Below are positions 50,019 through 62,132 of a DNA stretch of 64,000 nt, piece by piece. This DNA is from Latrodectus hesperus. Taxonomy: Eukaryota > Arthropoda > Arachnida > Araneae > Theridiidae. The position numbers and the translations under genes were made by a program. The DNA lies in contig CM075857.1 of NCBI GenBank assembly GCA_037975125.1, positions 22,236,822 through 22,300,821 of the forward strand, read 5' to 3'. The notes below the pieces were generated by a model. It saw only the letters and a program-made list of their open reading frames with translations, searched no databases and had not been told where the DNA came from. Each line of letters begins with the position of its first letter. The first letter of the stretch is position 1.

Positions 50019-50019
50019 C

Positions 50020-50039
50020 GCGCATGCGCACACACGTCA
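50020..50039. promoter_or_regulatory. NRF1-type palindrome plus CRE half-site
   Basis: GCGCATGCGC (50020-50029) is followed by ACGTCA (50034-50039) in otherwise AT-rich DNA. The first matches the NRF1-type consensus found in housekeeping promoters. A gene to go with it is not visible, so this may be chance or a decayed promoter. Confidence 0.3.
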
Positions 50040-50630
50040 CATATTGTTTAGAATAGAACAGATGAATTTTGAAAATTGCGGAGAACGATTATGTTTCTCG
50101 AACGGAAAATTATCCCCATAACTTTTGTTACGTATGTTGTGTCTGTAATAAAATAATTAAAAAAGACACTGGTTCCTTATGTAAGTTAATAATTGCTATG
50201 TAAAATTTAAACATCTCTAAATCTTAAAAACAATATTTTTATCACTTTAGTTTTGATATAATATTTCAGCAAATAAATCAAATTTGTGAGTTGTTCGTTT
50301 AATTTGTTAAATACTGGTATCACAAGTTAGGAGAATTTGAAAGTAACGGCGCCTTTCTTTCATTAAATTACAACAAACGTATTTCTATATTTTATTACTA
50401 TCATTAAGGTTACAATCTTTTGTTACCTAAAATATAAATTTTTTAAGCTGTATTGATAAAAATCAATCAGATTTTGAGCAAAATGCATATTACAAATGAG
50501 CAAATGAACAATTGAGTAAATTACTTATTTTGAGCAAAATACATTTTAACTATCGACCAATTTTCCAATATTTTTTTTACCGTTTCAGCCATCGGAATAA
50601 ATGGAATTCCTATGGCCTAATATGAGATAA
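50040..50630. other. No gene seen
   Basis: AT-rich, leads into the satellite array. Confidence 0.55.
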
Positions 50631-52240
50631 GTAGATGATAAAAAATGCATTCAATTCCATTGCATTAATTTTTCCAAAATTAATATAGGTTTGTGCAATC
50701 ATGCAACATTGTGTTGCAGAATAAATATGATGATGAAAAATGCTTTGAATTACGTTGCATTAATTTTCCCAAAATTAATATAGGCCTGTGCGGTCATGCA
50801 ACATTGTGTTGCGGAATAAATATGATGATGAAAAATGCTTCGAATTCCGTTGCAATAATTTTTTCAAAATTAATATAGGCCTGTGCGGTCATGCAACATT
50901 GTATTGCAGAATAAATATGATGATGAAAAATGCTTTGAATTACGTTGCATTAATTTTTCCAAAATTAATATAGGCTTGTGCGGTCATGCAACATTGTGTT
51001 GCGGAATAAATATGATGATGAAAAATGCTTTGAATTACGTTGCATTAATTTTCCCAAAATTAATGTAGGCCTGTGCGGTCATGCAACATTGTGTTGCGGA
51101 ATAAATATGATGATGAAAAATGCTTCGAATTCCGTTGCATTAATTTTTTCAAAATTAATATAGGCCTGTGCGGTCATGCAACATTGTATTGCAGAATAAA
51201 TATGATGATGAAAAATGCTTTGAATTACGTTGCATTAATTTTTCCAAAATTAATATAGGCTTGTGCGGTCATGCAACATTGTGTTGCGGAATAAATATGA
51301 TGATGAAAAATGCTTTGAATTACGTTGCATTAATTTTCCCAAAATTAATATAGGCTTGTGCGGTCATGCAACATTGTGTTGCGGAATAAATATGATGATG
51401 AAAAATGCTTCGAATTCCGTTGCATTAATTTTTTCAAAATTAATATAGGCCTGTGCGGTCATGCAACATTGTATTGCAGAATAAATATGATGACGAAAAA
51501 TGCTTTGAATTACGTTGCATTAATTTTTCCAAAATTAATATAGGCTTGTGCGGTCATGCAACATTGTGTTGCGGAATAAATATGATGATGAAAAATGCTT
51601 TGAATTACGTTGCATTAATTTTCCCAAAATTAATATAGGCTTGTGCGGTCATGCAACATTGTGTTGCGGAATAAATATGATGATGAAAAATGCTTCGAAT
51701 TCCGTTGCATTAATTTTTTCAAAATTAATATAGGCCTGTGCGGTCATGCAACATTGTATTGCAGAATAAATATGATGATGAAAAATGCTTTGAATTACGT
51801 TGCATTAATTTTTCCAAAATTAATATAGGCTTGTGCTGTCATGCAACATTGTGTTGCAGAATTAATATGATGATGAAAAATGCTTTGAATTCCGCTGCAT
51901 TAATTTTCCCAAAATTAATATAGGCCTGTGCGGTCATGCAACATTGTGTTGCGGAATAAATATGATGATGAAAAATGCTTTGAATTCCGTTGCATTAATT
52001 TTTCCAAAATTAATATAGGCTTGTGCGGTCATGCAACATTGTGTTGCAGAATAAATATGATGAGGAAAAATGCATTCAATTTCATTGCATTAATTTTTCC
52101 AAAATTAATATAGGTTTGTGCTGTCATGCAAAATTGTGTTGCAGAATAAATATGATGATGAAAAATGCTTTGAATTCCATTGCATTAATTTTTCCAAAAT
52201 TAATATAGGCTTGTGCGGTCATGCAATATAGTGTTACGGA
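50631..52240. repeat. 95-bp satellite array (~17 copies) with trimeric higher-order pattern
   Basis: The landmark CATGCAACATTGTGTTGC recurs every 95 bases from about 50700 to 52220. Variant units alternate in threes: GCAGAATAAA then GCGGAATAAA then GCGGAATAAA, together with TTTTTCC, TTTTCCC and TTTTTTC before AAAATTAATATAGG. Units 285 bases apart are therefore more alike than neighbours for about four cycles. Each unit has a dyad, TGCAACA-TTG-TGTTGCA. The flanking units (50640, 52000-52200) are more diverged. The 61-codon open frames across it are a by-product of the repeat. Confidence 0.95.
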
Positions 52241-55200
52241 ATGGCATCTCTTCTGTAGATATTTCTAGATAATATTCAATTAAAACAGATGTACTCGATC
52301 CAATTGTTAAGAGTCAAGCTGAGTCAGCTGTCGTTTGTGGTGATTCATTTGAAGTCAGCCACTAAGTTTTGCGTTTTGTTGTACCTTAGGAAGCTCTTTT
52401 TTTTCCATCTCTTGTGATCGAATTATCAAAATATACTTCTGTATTATGCCACTCAAGCAATAAATAGCATAAGTGGACCAATTAGGTGGACCAAACTTAC
52501 TAACAGCAAACAGTTATTATCAGCAAATGCTTACAGGTGGTCAGATAAAGCTGCTTAAAAGTATTTAATAGTTTTTAGACTGTCTGAGACGTATGTGCTT
52601 CAAATAGCGCTTAAAATACCATTGACTAATATCGATCTCTCTGATCGATAATGATCAGAAATATTAAAATCACAGGACCTGAGTTTAAAGCATCATGACA
52701 GTTACAAACATTAATTCATTTGGATAAACATTTGGAAAACACCAGAAACTTGGGTAAATCATGCAATACCAAATATGTACCTCCTTTCACATTTGATTAG
52801 CAATTTCATATAAACATAAAAATTTTTAATGCTTTTGTGTGGGTAAGTAAATCACACTAACCACAAAATCTCAGCCGCTTGACTTTGAAGCTATAAAAAT
52901 CGTTAAAGGACAATCGAATATCGATAAAGGCAAGGAACGGCCCAGTAATTTTCTGTTGGGAGTTGTCCACCATAGCATCTTGCACTTGACGATATCGAGT
53001 ATTATTGCAAAGAGCTTTCAAAAGCGCAAAAACGTTTGTATCAAAATTTTAGATGTATTTTTAATATATTTTTATTTTAATCATCATTACTTAAGTTTAT
53101 GTAGTTCATTTAAATTATTGACTTTTTGAAACTAGAAAAAATTCATTTTTGATTAATATAATTCCTTACAGGCATAAACAGGCATGTTTAATAGTTTACG
53201 TGTTAAAATATAATAAAATGCAATTATATTACATGTCTTAGTTTTTGCAAGAGAAATAGCAAAAATGTTTTAAAAAATTAGTTAATGAAATTTTTTTAAT
53301 ATTTACGTTATAATTTATTACTGCCTTGTATATTATATTTGAATATATTTTATAATCAAAAAAATACCTAATGCATTTATTTTTCCTTCTTTCTTAGATA
53401 TGTTATGTTAAAATTTCTTTTCTTTTTTTTTTAAATCTACAGATCTATTTGATGAGAACAATCGTTACTTAATTTTGCTAATCTTCAAAACATAAATTTC
53501 TGTTATCTGAGAATTAAACTTATTCGATTAAAAAGTATTTGGTATCAAGTTATTCAATAACAAATTATAGTAATTTTTTAATCTGATTAACAATTTCTTT
53601 GGAAAATTATTTTATCATAATAAAGGTAATTTTATATGAAAATAATTGTAAAACTAAATTAACACATTTCAAATCCCATTTAAAATTATTATTCATGTAA
53701 TATTTAAATACTTTCCATACTTTTCTATATTAAATATTTTTAGGATAATATGGATTTATTTTGCTTTTGATATCTGTCACATTAATAAAGTACTGTGCAA
53801 AATTTAATAGAGGACTTTAAACAACCTTATTTTTTATTTTTTGATTATATTTTATAAGCTAATTTAAATTAAACTCAATCGAAATTAATTTTAAACATTG
53901 TGTGTCTGCTAACTTCTTTCAGATATTTTAATTTCATTAAAAGTTCTAACATAACTTACACTTTTTACTGCCACATTATGATTGTAATATGTGATAAGAT
54001 AAATTTTTAATTACTATATAATACTAATTTTTTTAGATTTTTCTTTATGCCATTTTTTATCGCTGAAAACTTTTCTAGTTGTTCTAGCAATAGATTTTTA
54101 TTTTAAAATTTAAAAAAATTCATGAAAGAAAAATGTATATATATTTTAAAATAAAATATAAATACAGATTTATTTAATAATTTATGTTATTAATGTTGAT
54201 TATCATTGCAACAGGATGGAATAATATTTTAAATCAAACTAATTTGTTAGAGTTTTTATTTACGTATAAAAATTCTAAGCAGAAATAGACATTATCTAAA
54301 ACATGTGTGATATTGGTAGATGATACATAAGAATAATAAAAAAAATATTATCATAATATCTTTTTTAAAAAAATTTATTTTATTAATTTTTTTTTTTAAT
54401 CAAGAAGAGTGGTAAAATATGGGGAAATCTAGTCTTAATTTAATAAAAAAGTGTAGCGTGTAGCATGTAGCTGGTTTAATAGGAACAAAGAAATAGGTTC
54501 CTTAAATAGCTCAAAATATTTTATTACAATTTTAGGTACAATTTGAGCACAACACAGATACACACAGATACTACAAATAATACTAAATAACAACTAAAAC
54601 ATTTAAATTTGAAGAAAATAAAATAAAATTGAGAGTCATATGGACATGTCTCATACCGTCGGTTGTTGGAGAGGGACTGGCTTCTCGTTGACGATGCCAT
54701 GGGTGGCGCTGCAGATAGAGGGCGCTACAAAAGGAATTTTTGCAAGAAATATGATTAATCAGTGGGACAACGGTAAAATAAAAATTCTTATGAAAGTTTA
54801 TTAATCCATTAAGCATATCAATAAATTGGATTTTCTGCATATGTAAAAAATGATAATTTTTTAAACAATGTAAATATTAAATCTGTAAATGATATTCGAA
54901 ATTAACATATTACAATATTTAACAAGAAACTAGCATTTTGAAAATGGTAATTCATATGTCCTAACAATCTAATAGTTTCAATTAAGAATAATACTTACAG
55001 TGATTTTTGGCTGAAAATTCACATGATTTACTCTTCAAAATTCTTATAAAAAACACTAAGAACTACAGATACTTCGCTGAAAGTAAAAGAGAAGACTGAT
55101 TATTCTTATCTACTTATTGATCTGATTATTTCCAAAAGTGCTCATTTTAATGTTAAGGCCAGTTATTTAATGCAATAAATATAAGATTTTCTCGACATCT

Positions 55201-55387
55201 ACGCATGTTTTCTTCTGACCATGAAGATGATAGCTTTATTTTTTATAATTACAAATGTAATTTTTTTATATTGCTAGGATCATATTGTAAAAATATAGAA
55301 AAGTCTATTCAGTCTTAAAAATTTAACCCAGAGAAATGAAAGTGTCATCAAATACCTGAAAATACTTAAAAATCATTGAAATTATTG
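52241..55387. other. No gene seen; one GC-richer patch
   Basis: Mostly AT-rich. 52260-52640 and 54460-54740 are somewhat richer in G+C (the latter with GGTGGCGCTGCAGATAGAGG) and may be old mobile DNA, but I see no coding frame, inverted repeats or tRNA boxes. Confidence 0.5.
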
Positions 55388-55400
55388 TTCATTAAGCATT

Positions 55401-55676
55401 AAACTAAACTCCATGGCACGACAGCCCATGTGGACCAATGCCTACAGTGCCCATAACTGTTTTCACGACCGAGGAACCTGGGGAGCGAAGCATATGTCCC
55501 AGTTAGGTGGTCAGCCTAACGTAAGACCCCCAGTGTTTAGTTCCCAAGCATGCTTGGTACTCAGTTAATCGACCCACTGAAGGAATGAAAGGCTGAGTCA
55601 ACCTTGCCCAGTCCGAGGATCGAACCTCGAACCTGTGTCATGGGAGCTTGAAACGCTGCCACTAAGCCACCGGGCT
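55401..55676 (-). repeat. tRNA-derived SINE (another family) with 13-bp target duplication
   Basis: The minus strand starts with a tRNA-like head: A box TGGCTTAGTGGCAGC, B box GGTTCGATCCTC. A 200-base GC-richer body follows, ending AGTTTAGTTT. Flanked by TTCATTAAGCATT at 55388-55400 and 55677-55689. Its body differs from the two other SINE families here. Confidence 0.9.
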
Positions 55677-55689
55677 TTCATTAAGCATT

Positions 55690-56563
55690 GCTTCAAGGAA
55701 AGGCTGGAGGTGGGAAACGTGAAGATACAGCATGGCCGAGAGCATCCCAAAGATTTTCAAGGAGATTAAGGTCGATCGAGTACGCTTGCCACGCCATACG
55801 TGCAATCCTTTCACTCACCAGGTAGTCATCGACGATATCAGCTATATGGGGACGTGCGTAACCGTCCATTAAAACAAAAGTAGGATCAACTGCTGCGTAC
55901 TATCTCACAATGGGTTCAATTACTTCATCTCGATGCAGGTCGGTGCGATGTCCCTGCCCATGAAATCCCTGCCCACACACCATTTTGCTTCCGCCTCAGA
56001 ATGCGTGATATTTGGTGATGTTTTGGGGCTGATTGCTTGTTCCTTGTTCACGCTACATCCTTATACGCTTGTCATCCGGCTACAGAACAAATCTTGACTT
56101 ATCAGTATACATAACATTGCCTCAGTCAGGCATAGTCCAATTGACATGTTCGCGGCACCACTTTAATCGTGGCACTCATGATTGGACGGATAGACAAACA
56201 CAAGCTCGAGGTACCCGGGTGTACAATCCACTCATATGTAATCTTCGGCGTACAGTAGCTGCAGATATCACCTTACCAATGGACACTGTAACCACAGATG
56301 TCACACGTGTGGAGGTCGCTCTGCGATGCCGCTTGGCTAAAATCGCAATATATCGACCTTCCGCGGGATTTGAAACCCTTGGGCTACCGGCTACGGGCCT
56401 TCGGACAAACTGTCTGTGTGGTTTCTAATTTTTTCCGTAAGCGTGAAATTACAGAATGATGAACACCGAAGAAAAGAGCTACATCTGAGATCGACTGTCC
56501 TGCTTCAATGCGCCCCACAACACGACAGCGCTCAGAATCTTCCATTCGTCCTCTGGAAGTCAT
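55690..56563 (-). pseudogene. Tc1-like transposase, degenerate
   Basis: The minus frame begins M-T-S-R-G-R-M-E-D-S-E-R-C-R-V-V-G-R-I-E at 56563, a Tc1-type HTH (I-S-D-V-A-L-F-F-G-V-H-H-S-V-I-S-R-L). Broken stretches follow, ending in a Tc1 C-terminal region with W-R-G-K-R-T-R-S-T and E-N-L-W-D-A-type wording near 55740. A + strand frame at 56033-56428 is its shadow. Confidence 0.7.
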
Positions 56564-56599
56564 AGAAACACGTTTGTCTTGAAAACAAACTGTACGAAA

Positions 56600-57699
56600 G
56601 TTTTAAACACATTCTATCAGCACTTATATATAATCAACTTCTGTAACCCTTCATAAAGCTGGTATCTTATAAGACTGCCCTTTATGCATATTTCTTGACA
56701 TGAAAGCGCTATTAGCTGTTACCTAACATATTTGCATACTTCCATCTACCTCTGCAGCTATTTGCATGCTCTTCAATTCTGATTGATTTCCCGAAAATTA
56801 ACATTTTCCTCTCCGTGCTTAACTTTTGGAAGTGAGTGTATAAAATTGGCATGACTTTTGTCAAAGATTTACTCATCTTCTTGGTCACAGTTATATGACA
56901 AAAATATTTATTATATTTAGTAAACAACTTTATATGTAATATACCATTATTAAAAACTTTTTTAGGACAATGGCTAATTTTTCTGTAATTAGGTCTATAT
57001 CATGAAGAATTTTCCAATTTATTCCATAAATAAATAAAGTTTAAAAATATGAAATTAAATTCTTAGCTAAAATTATTAATTAGTTATGCTTTCCCAAATT
57101 TTAATATTATTAATAATTTGTATTTATTTGGTAATGGATGGAAAGAATTGAATTTGATAATAAATATCACATTTGGGATTATACGCCTTTTTGTGTTAAG
57201 CATGTATTATCTTTTAATATAAAAGTCATTTTTATTTGAGTATCAGAGATATTGATTTCTTGAAAATATAATGTATATGTAATTATTGTGTTTTAATTAA
57301 CAAATATGCATCAAAATATTTTTGTTTATAATATTTTTCATTAATATATCAATTAAGATATTATAAATATTTGTCTGGATCATAATTTTTTTTATAAATG
57401 TATGCATACTTGCAAGATTAATTATCAATTTACAATTAAGATAATAAATTAAAGACAATGTTAATAATAAGTATAAGCAAAATTTTTTATTAATAAAATA
57501 AATTGATGAAATAATACTCGTTGCCGACTCTTTTCATTGTTGGCATTCCTACTCGAGCCTTAATATAATCAAAAATAATAAATTTTTAAAATATTAATTT
57601 TGGATTACATAATAATTATGATTTTATTCTATGACAAAAAAACAAATATATCAGCGAAATTGAGAAATAATTATAAAAGAATATCAAGGATTTGTGTGT
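56600..57699. other. No gene seen
   Basis: AT-rich; 56640-56780 may still be transposon-derived. Confidence 0.55.
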
Positions 57700-58341
57700 G
57701 TTGTTGTTGTTGCTGATCCCTGTTGTCTAGCAGCGCTAGACCAAGTCTATGATGTTGTACACTCTCAGGAAATCAATGACCAATAATGGTCGCTCCAGAA
57801 GATCTTCTTTATCGAGACCCAAGCACTCAAGGATATGATCCGGAGTGGCTTGGCTTTTGAAACACTTAGCGCAAATTGGAAAATTCTTTTCTTTGTTGTT
57901 AAATGCCAATGATCTTAGGTGGCCACTTCGAAAACGAGTTATTGTAGTTTGTTCCAGTCTGCTGCACCGGAGGGATAGAGATCCGCCGGGACGATTACCC
58001 TGGTACCAATGGTGCACGGGGGGAATGGCAAATGCAGACTGAACAAGGCCTTTCTGTCTAGAGTATAGTTCAGAATAGGTAAGAGACGCCGGAGTAAGCA
58101 AAGGCTCGTCAGTACCTCTTTTTGCTAGGGCATCAGCCAATTCGTTACCCGCAATGTCTACATGGGAAGGGATCCACTGTAAGTGAATCTCACGAGATAA
58201 GGAGAGTCGTCTAAGCTTGTCCAAGATAGCTACTCCTGTATTATCACGGACTCTGTGCCAGTTAGTAAGATGCTGGATGTCAAGGATTTGTACATCGGCT
58301 AATCGACCATTATAAGATACTATAGCAATTCTATGTGACAT
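57700..58341 (-). mobile_element. 5'-truncated LINE: RNase H and zinc knuckle
   Basis: A single minus frame of 201 codons (57736-58341) remains open: the RNase H end L-Q-W-I-P-S-H-V-D-I-A-G-N-E-L-A-D-A-L-A, then R-F-R-S-G-H, then a C-x2-C-x8-H-x4-C knuckle (C-A-K-C-F-K-S-Q-A-T-P-D-H-I-L-E-C) and C-terminus Y-N-I-I-D-L-V. The 3' end has a (CAA)n-type tail at 57699-57712. Being open, it is relatively young. Confidence 0.88.
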
Positions 58342-58940
58342 TTTAAGATAAAAATAATTAAATTAAAAATAGTAATAATTATAAAATTGTTATAACCATA
58401 CATTTAAAGGTCTCTCAAAAATTGATTGTAATTAATAGATACCTACAAGACAGAAATTGCAGCTTCTTACTTGTAAATATGATTGAAAGTAGGTATTTAT
58501 ATATAACTATTGTAAATTAAAACTATAGATTATTAAAGGTTATTGACACAAATTGCCAACAAAAAAAATCATGTATATAATTTTGGTTTTTAAATGTATG
58601 CATCTTATTTTGTTTTTAAATTCAAATTCCGTAAAAGTTTTTGTTCAAATAAAAATTGCGCATATTTTTAGTATCGATAAATTTTTCTACACAAACATTT
58701 TAAATTTTGATGCAATATGAAATTTTATCCTTAATAAATTATTACGAATTAAGAAAAGCTACTAATAAAATGTTTATTTTTTAATTTGACTTATTTCCAG
58801 AAGTTTTAGTATTTTATATTAGAAAATATGTATTTTTGACGAATGATAAAACAATACATCAATATTTTTATATGCTGTATCTCTCATAAAACACATTAAG
58901 AAAGTTAAGAATTTTGAAAATTAATTTTGATATTAATATA
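58342..58940. other. No gene seen
   Basis: AT-rich. Confidence 0.6.
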
Positions 58941-58944
58941 GACT

Positions 58945-59600
58945 AAAATATTCTTCTATAATCACAACTGTCCGTTTTGGGCTAAGGCCTTCCTTAGAAC
59001 TTTCTTCCATTCCTTATTTCTTTTCCCCAGAACACTTTAGTTGTTAACTCTTAGGGTTTTAAGGGTTTTCTAGCAACCAAATTTTCCCATCTTTATCTGA
59101 CCATCTTCCCCTAACTCTGGTTCGGTAAAATCCCAGGAGAGTCCACACCCTTGGCAACAAACAGATAAAAACCTCCAAGCCGGAAAGAAATTCCAGAAAT
59201 AGTTTGGTTTACCATACCTAGTGTATCGAAGTAGGGTTACCCAAATTGACGCAGTTATCGCCAACCAAAATCATTGACGCCAAGGGTGTGGGTTCTGCTA
59301 GGATATAACCCTCTGGTTCCTATAGGTTTCCATTTGAAGATCCTGAATATCACGGTGGATAGATTCATACAGCAGATGTGGCCAACCAAATTTATCTACT
59401 AATTTTAATGTTTCCTTATATCATAGTTTTGCTTAATGTTTCATTATATCACTTATTGTTATATCGATGTTGCTATACACCATAAATCTTTACGGTCCCA
59501 TAATCTTCTTCAATACTTCATTCAAAGATAGCTATCTCATTTTCCATCGATCTCGCCAATTTCAGGTTTCAGAGCCTCATTAGAAGCCTTGCACATTCAG
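58945..59600 (-). mobile_element. LINE 3'-end fragment (RTE/CR1-like)
   Basis: The minus strand reads broken RT C-terminal wording: M-E-N-E-I-A-I-F-E near 59545, I-K-I-S-R near 59410, L-G-F-Y-R-T-R-V-R-G-R-W-S-D near 59110, and G-M-E-E-S-S-K-E-G-L near 59000. This pattern is usual at the end of RTE/CR1-type ORF2. Heavily degraded. Confidence 0.5.
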
Positions 59601-59604
59601 TAGA

Positions 59605-60110
59605 GCTCCAATTATCCAAATCAGTTTCCGAATTTCAGAAAAATAACTTAAATAAAGGTGAGAAGGAAAATAAGAAAAAGCTCAAGAAAAAGAAAGCAGA
59701 AGATGGAAGTGACATGTTAATTGAGGAATTCAAAAACATTCTTTTAAAAATTCATGGATTTCCAGAAGTTAGTGCTGAAGAGATAGGAGAATGGATTGGG
59801 AATGAGACTCTATGGCGATTCAATGGATTTCAAATTGCAAATGATGGTAAGCTCTTTGAAAGTGTCGAGGAAGAAGATGACCTTCATGTCCAAGTTGAAG
59901 CAGACACGGGACCATCAACTAGTGAAGCTTTTGCCGGCTTTTAAATTGCTTTGAAGTGGATGGAGCGTAAGACCGATTGTGACCACATGAAATTCTCACT
60001 GTCAAGCGGATGTGCGAATTGGCTGGCAGAAAACGGATGAAGACAGTGAAACAGCTTACTCTGACCGAAATGTTCGTAAGCAATGACTTTCATTTACAGT
60101 ACTGTACATA
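59605..60110 (+). mobile_element. Internally deleted Tigger/pogo element
   Basis: A Tigger-type left terminus (CTCCAATTATCCAAATCAG, then TTTCCGAATTTC, 59609-59640) is joined directly to the C-terminal coding part. The frame opens at about 59656 (K-G-E-K-E-N-K-K-K-L-K-K-K-K) and reads W-I-G-N-E-T-L-W-R-F, G-P-S-T-S-E-A-F; a TAA at 59942-59944 precedes I-A-L-K-W-M-E-R-K-T-D-C-D-H and C-A-N-W-L-A. This matches the tail of Tigger transposases. The catalytic domain is gone. The right terminus is not clear. Confidence 0.65.
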
Positions 60111-60119
60111 CATACTATA

Positions 60120-61068
60120 TCAATGTACAGTACTGTTGTAAAGAGGGATGGGAAACCGGGTTTAATCCCTTGGAAGTTTTAAAAGACCTCAAGGCTTTTT
60201 TAATTTTTCAAGTGATTTGAAAGTTTTGAAATTTAATCTTTTATGTGGGAAGCTTTTTAAATGTTTTTTTTTTATAATTGTATTTTTCAATAATCTATAA
60301 CTAAACATTCTACTTTATAAGGAATTTATTTATCGTTAAATGTCAGACAATAATAATTTTATCATGGTGAGTAATTTTATTCTTTATCGAAATCATGATG
60401 ATGTAGAAAAATATTTCAAGAAAATATATGGTAATAAGAATCTTCAATTATTTATGGCTAAAAATTTTTAAGTTACGAGAGCATTTTATTAATAAAAAAT
60501 GAGTTGAGAATGATTTTATATTATATATCATATACATTATACTCACAGGATGCAAACATTTTTTCTTTTTAATGTCGAATAGTCTTTTACCGAAAAATAA
60601 AAATATTCATAAATACTTTGTTAAAAATTCATGGAATCTTCAGCCAGGAAAGGGATGTATTTTTCTTAAAAATGAAGTGTCAATTTTTCAAACTTTGTTA
60701 GAAAAATACTAGAATTCCAGTAATCTTTCTTCAATCCTATAATAAATAAGTAAGTTCTTGTTTTTTTTTAGTTATTTCTATTTTAAAAAAATCGAAAAAG
60801 TGCTAAATTATGTGTAGTAAACGTAATTTCATAATGTTTATTGTATCCTGGATGTTCTCCGATCAATATTCATAACGTCGAAAAGACAAGAGAAATAAAC
60901 TTAAGTGATTTTTCTGGTTGTTGAAGCGGCTAAAGTCATCTTTTAAATATTTAGAAACAAATTTGAAGGAAAAAGGAATGTGCAATGTCAATCAAGACAA
61001 TATCAACCACGTGGCGTCAAAATAAACTAGTTTTAGATCAGTTCTCTTGAGAGCAAAAAGTTCCTCCT
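60120..61068. other. No gene seen
   Basis: AT-rich, no supported ORF. Confidence 0.6.
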
Positions 61069-61079
61069 GCCACATTTGC

Positions 61080-61840
61080 TTCTTCTTCTTCTTCTTAACA
61101 TTGGGTTTGTATGTCATTGGTCACCTCTGCTTTTATCAGCATTTTGTACCATTAACTCCAAACCCAATGTTTCCTAGTTCCAGTTGCTCGGGTCACCCAC
61201 TTTATTAATAAAGTCCGATAACCCTTTAATGGAGTCTAGGTGTAACTCTCTAGTATGGATGAAGCCTAAAGAAGTTAATTTAGGGAGGGCAAGAGCCTCA
61301 CATTCGTAAATGACATGCTCTGCCGTTTCCTCTTGCATATGACATTTCCAGCAGATAAGGTCTTGCTGAAATAGTCCCATCTGGTCAGAAAGTCAGTCAT
61401 GCTAGGAATAACGTTCTCTGCTCCTTTACAAGATTGCCTCTGAGTTCCCTTGTCTTTTTCAGCAAGGTCTACATTAGAGGCTTCACCTGCAAATGCAGAA
61501 AGGTTTGTTACTTCTTGTGTCTTTTCAGCCACAAGATAACAATTAAAAAGCTCAGGTAATATAAGTCCACCCAGCATTGCCTGAGTTACTGGGCAAGGCA
61601 AATTACTCTAGAAGTTCGCCAAGCAACTAGAGGCTCCGTTAAGACACCAATACCGCGGTGCCAACTAGCCCTAGGCACGGATCGCATAACACCAGGGTTT
61701 ACGGGAGCTGGTTCGCGGCCTCTGATTCTATATTCAAGGCTATCCTGTCATTCCTACAGGACATTCGGCTATCCACCACTTGCCGACGCGCCTGATGGCT
61801 GCTCAAGCCCCAGGAAGGTACACGTACCCCCTGGTTCCAG
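61080..61840 (-). mobile_element. Internally deleted LINE, same family as 42828-47799
   Basis: The 3' tail, C-terminal knuckle region and 3' non-coding sequence (61080-61380) match 42828-43128. At 61381 the sequence jumps to the 5' end of ORF1 (matching about 47270 onward) and ends at the same 5' terminus (CTGGTTCCAG, 61831-61840). About 4.1 kb is missing. Flanks 61069-61079 (GCCACATTTGC) and 61841-61851 (GGCACAGTTGC) agree at 9 of 11 positions, an aged target duplication. The hybrid minus frame 61275-61601 crosses the junction: it starts in ORF1-like M-P-C-P-V-T-Q-A-M-L and passes into a different frame of the ORF2 end. Confidence 0.85.
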
Positions 61841-61851
61841 GGCACAGTTGC

Positions 61852-62130
61852 ATTACAGGAGAGGGATGTTACTATTCTGTGCCTGCATGGTGGTCTGTAG
61901 GTTTGGGTTTCCAGGTTTCCTTCTTTCTGATATGAGAGTACGGTCCACTATTCGTGAAAAATACTCCCAGAAAGTAATTTGAACTGTATATATTAAAATA
62001 ACTTGCAACTGTCTTTGGTCATTAGAGTGTCCATTGAGCTGAGTCAAACATCTTCCATGTGCTATCACAGCATAAATTGACCTACATATCTTGTTAACAG
62101 CTCATTAGGACAAAATAAGCACAATTTAAG
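61852..62130. other. No gene seen
   Basis: Moderate GC patch at 61855-62080 without recognisable coding content. Confidence 0.5.
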
Positions 62131-62132
62131 GA

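Noticed and set aside
50693..52208. Series of 61-codon + strand ORFs beginning M-R-S-C-N-I-V-L
   Set aside because: Each is one and a half satellite units in an open frame; the 95-base period shifts frame between copies, and most start at GTG. No sign of selection on a protein.
50631..52240. CRISPR array
   Set aside because: Units are contiguous 95-mers without unique spacers, in a eukaryotic genome.
54460..54740. Solo LTR candidate
   Set aside because: GC-richer patch, but no TG...CA ends with a flanking duplication could be found.
56033..56428. + strand 131-codon ORF
   Set aside because: Antisense of the degenerate Tc1-like transposase; no domain in this direction.
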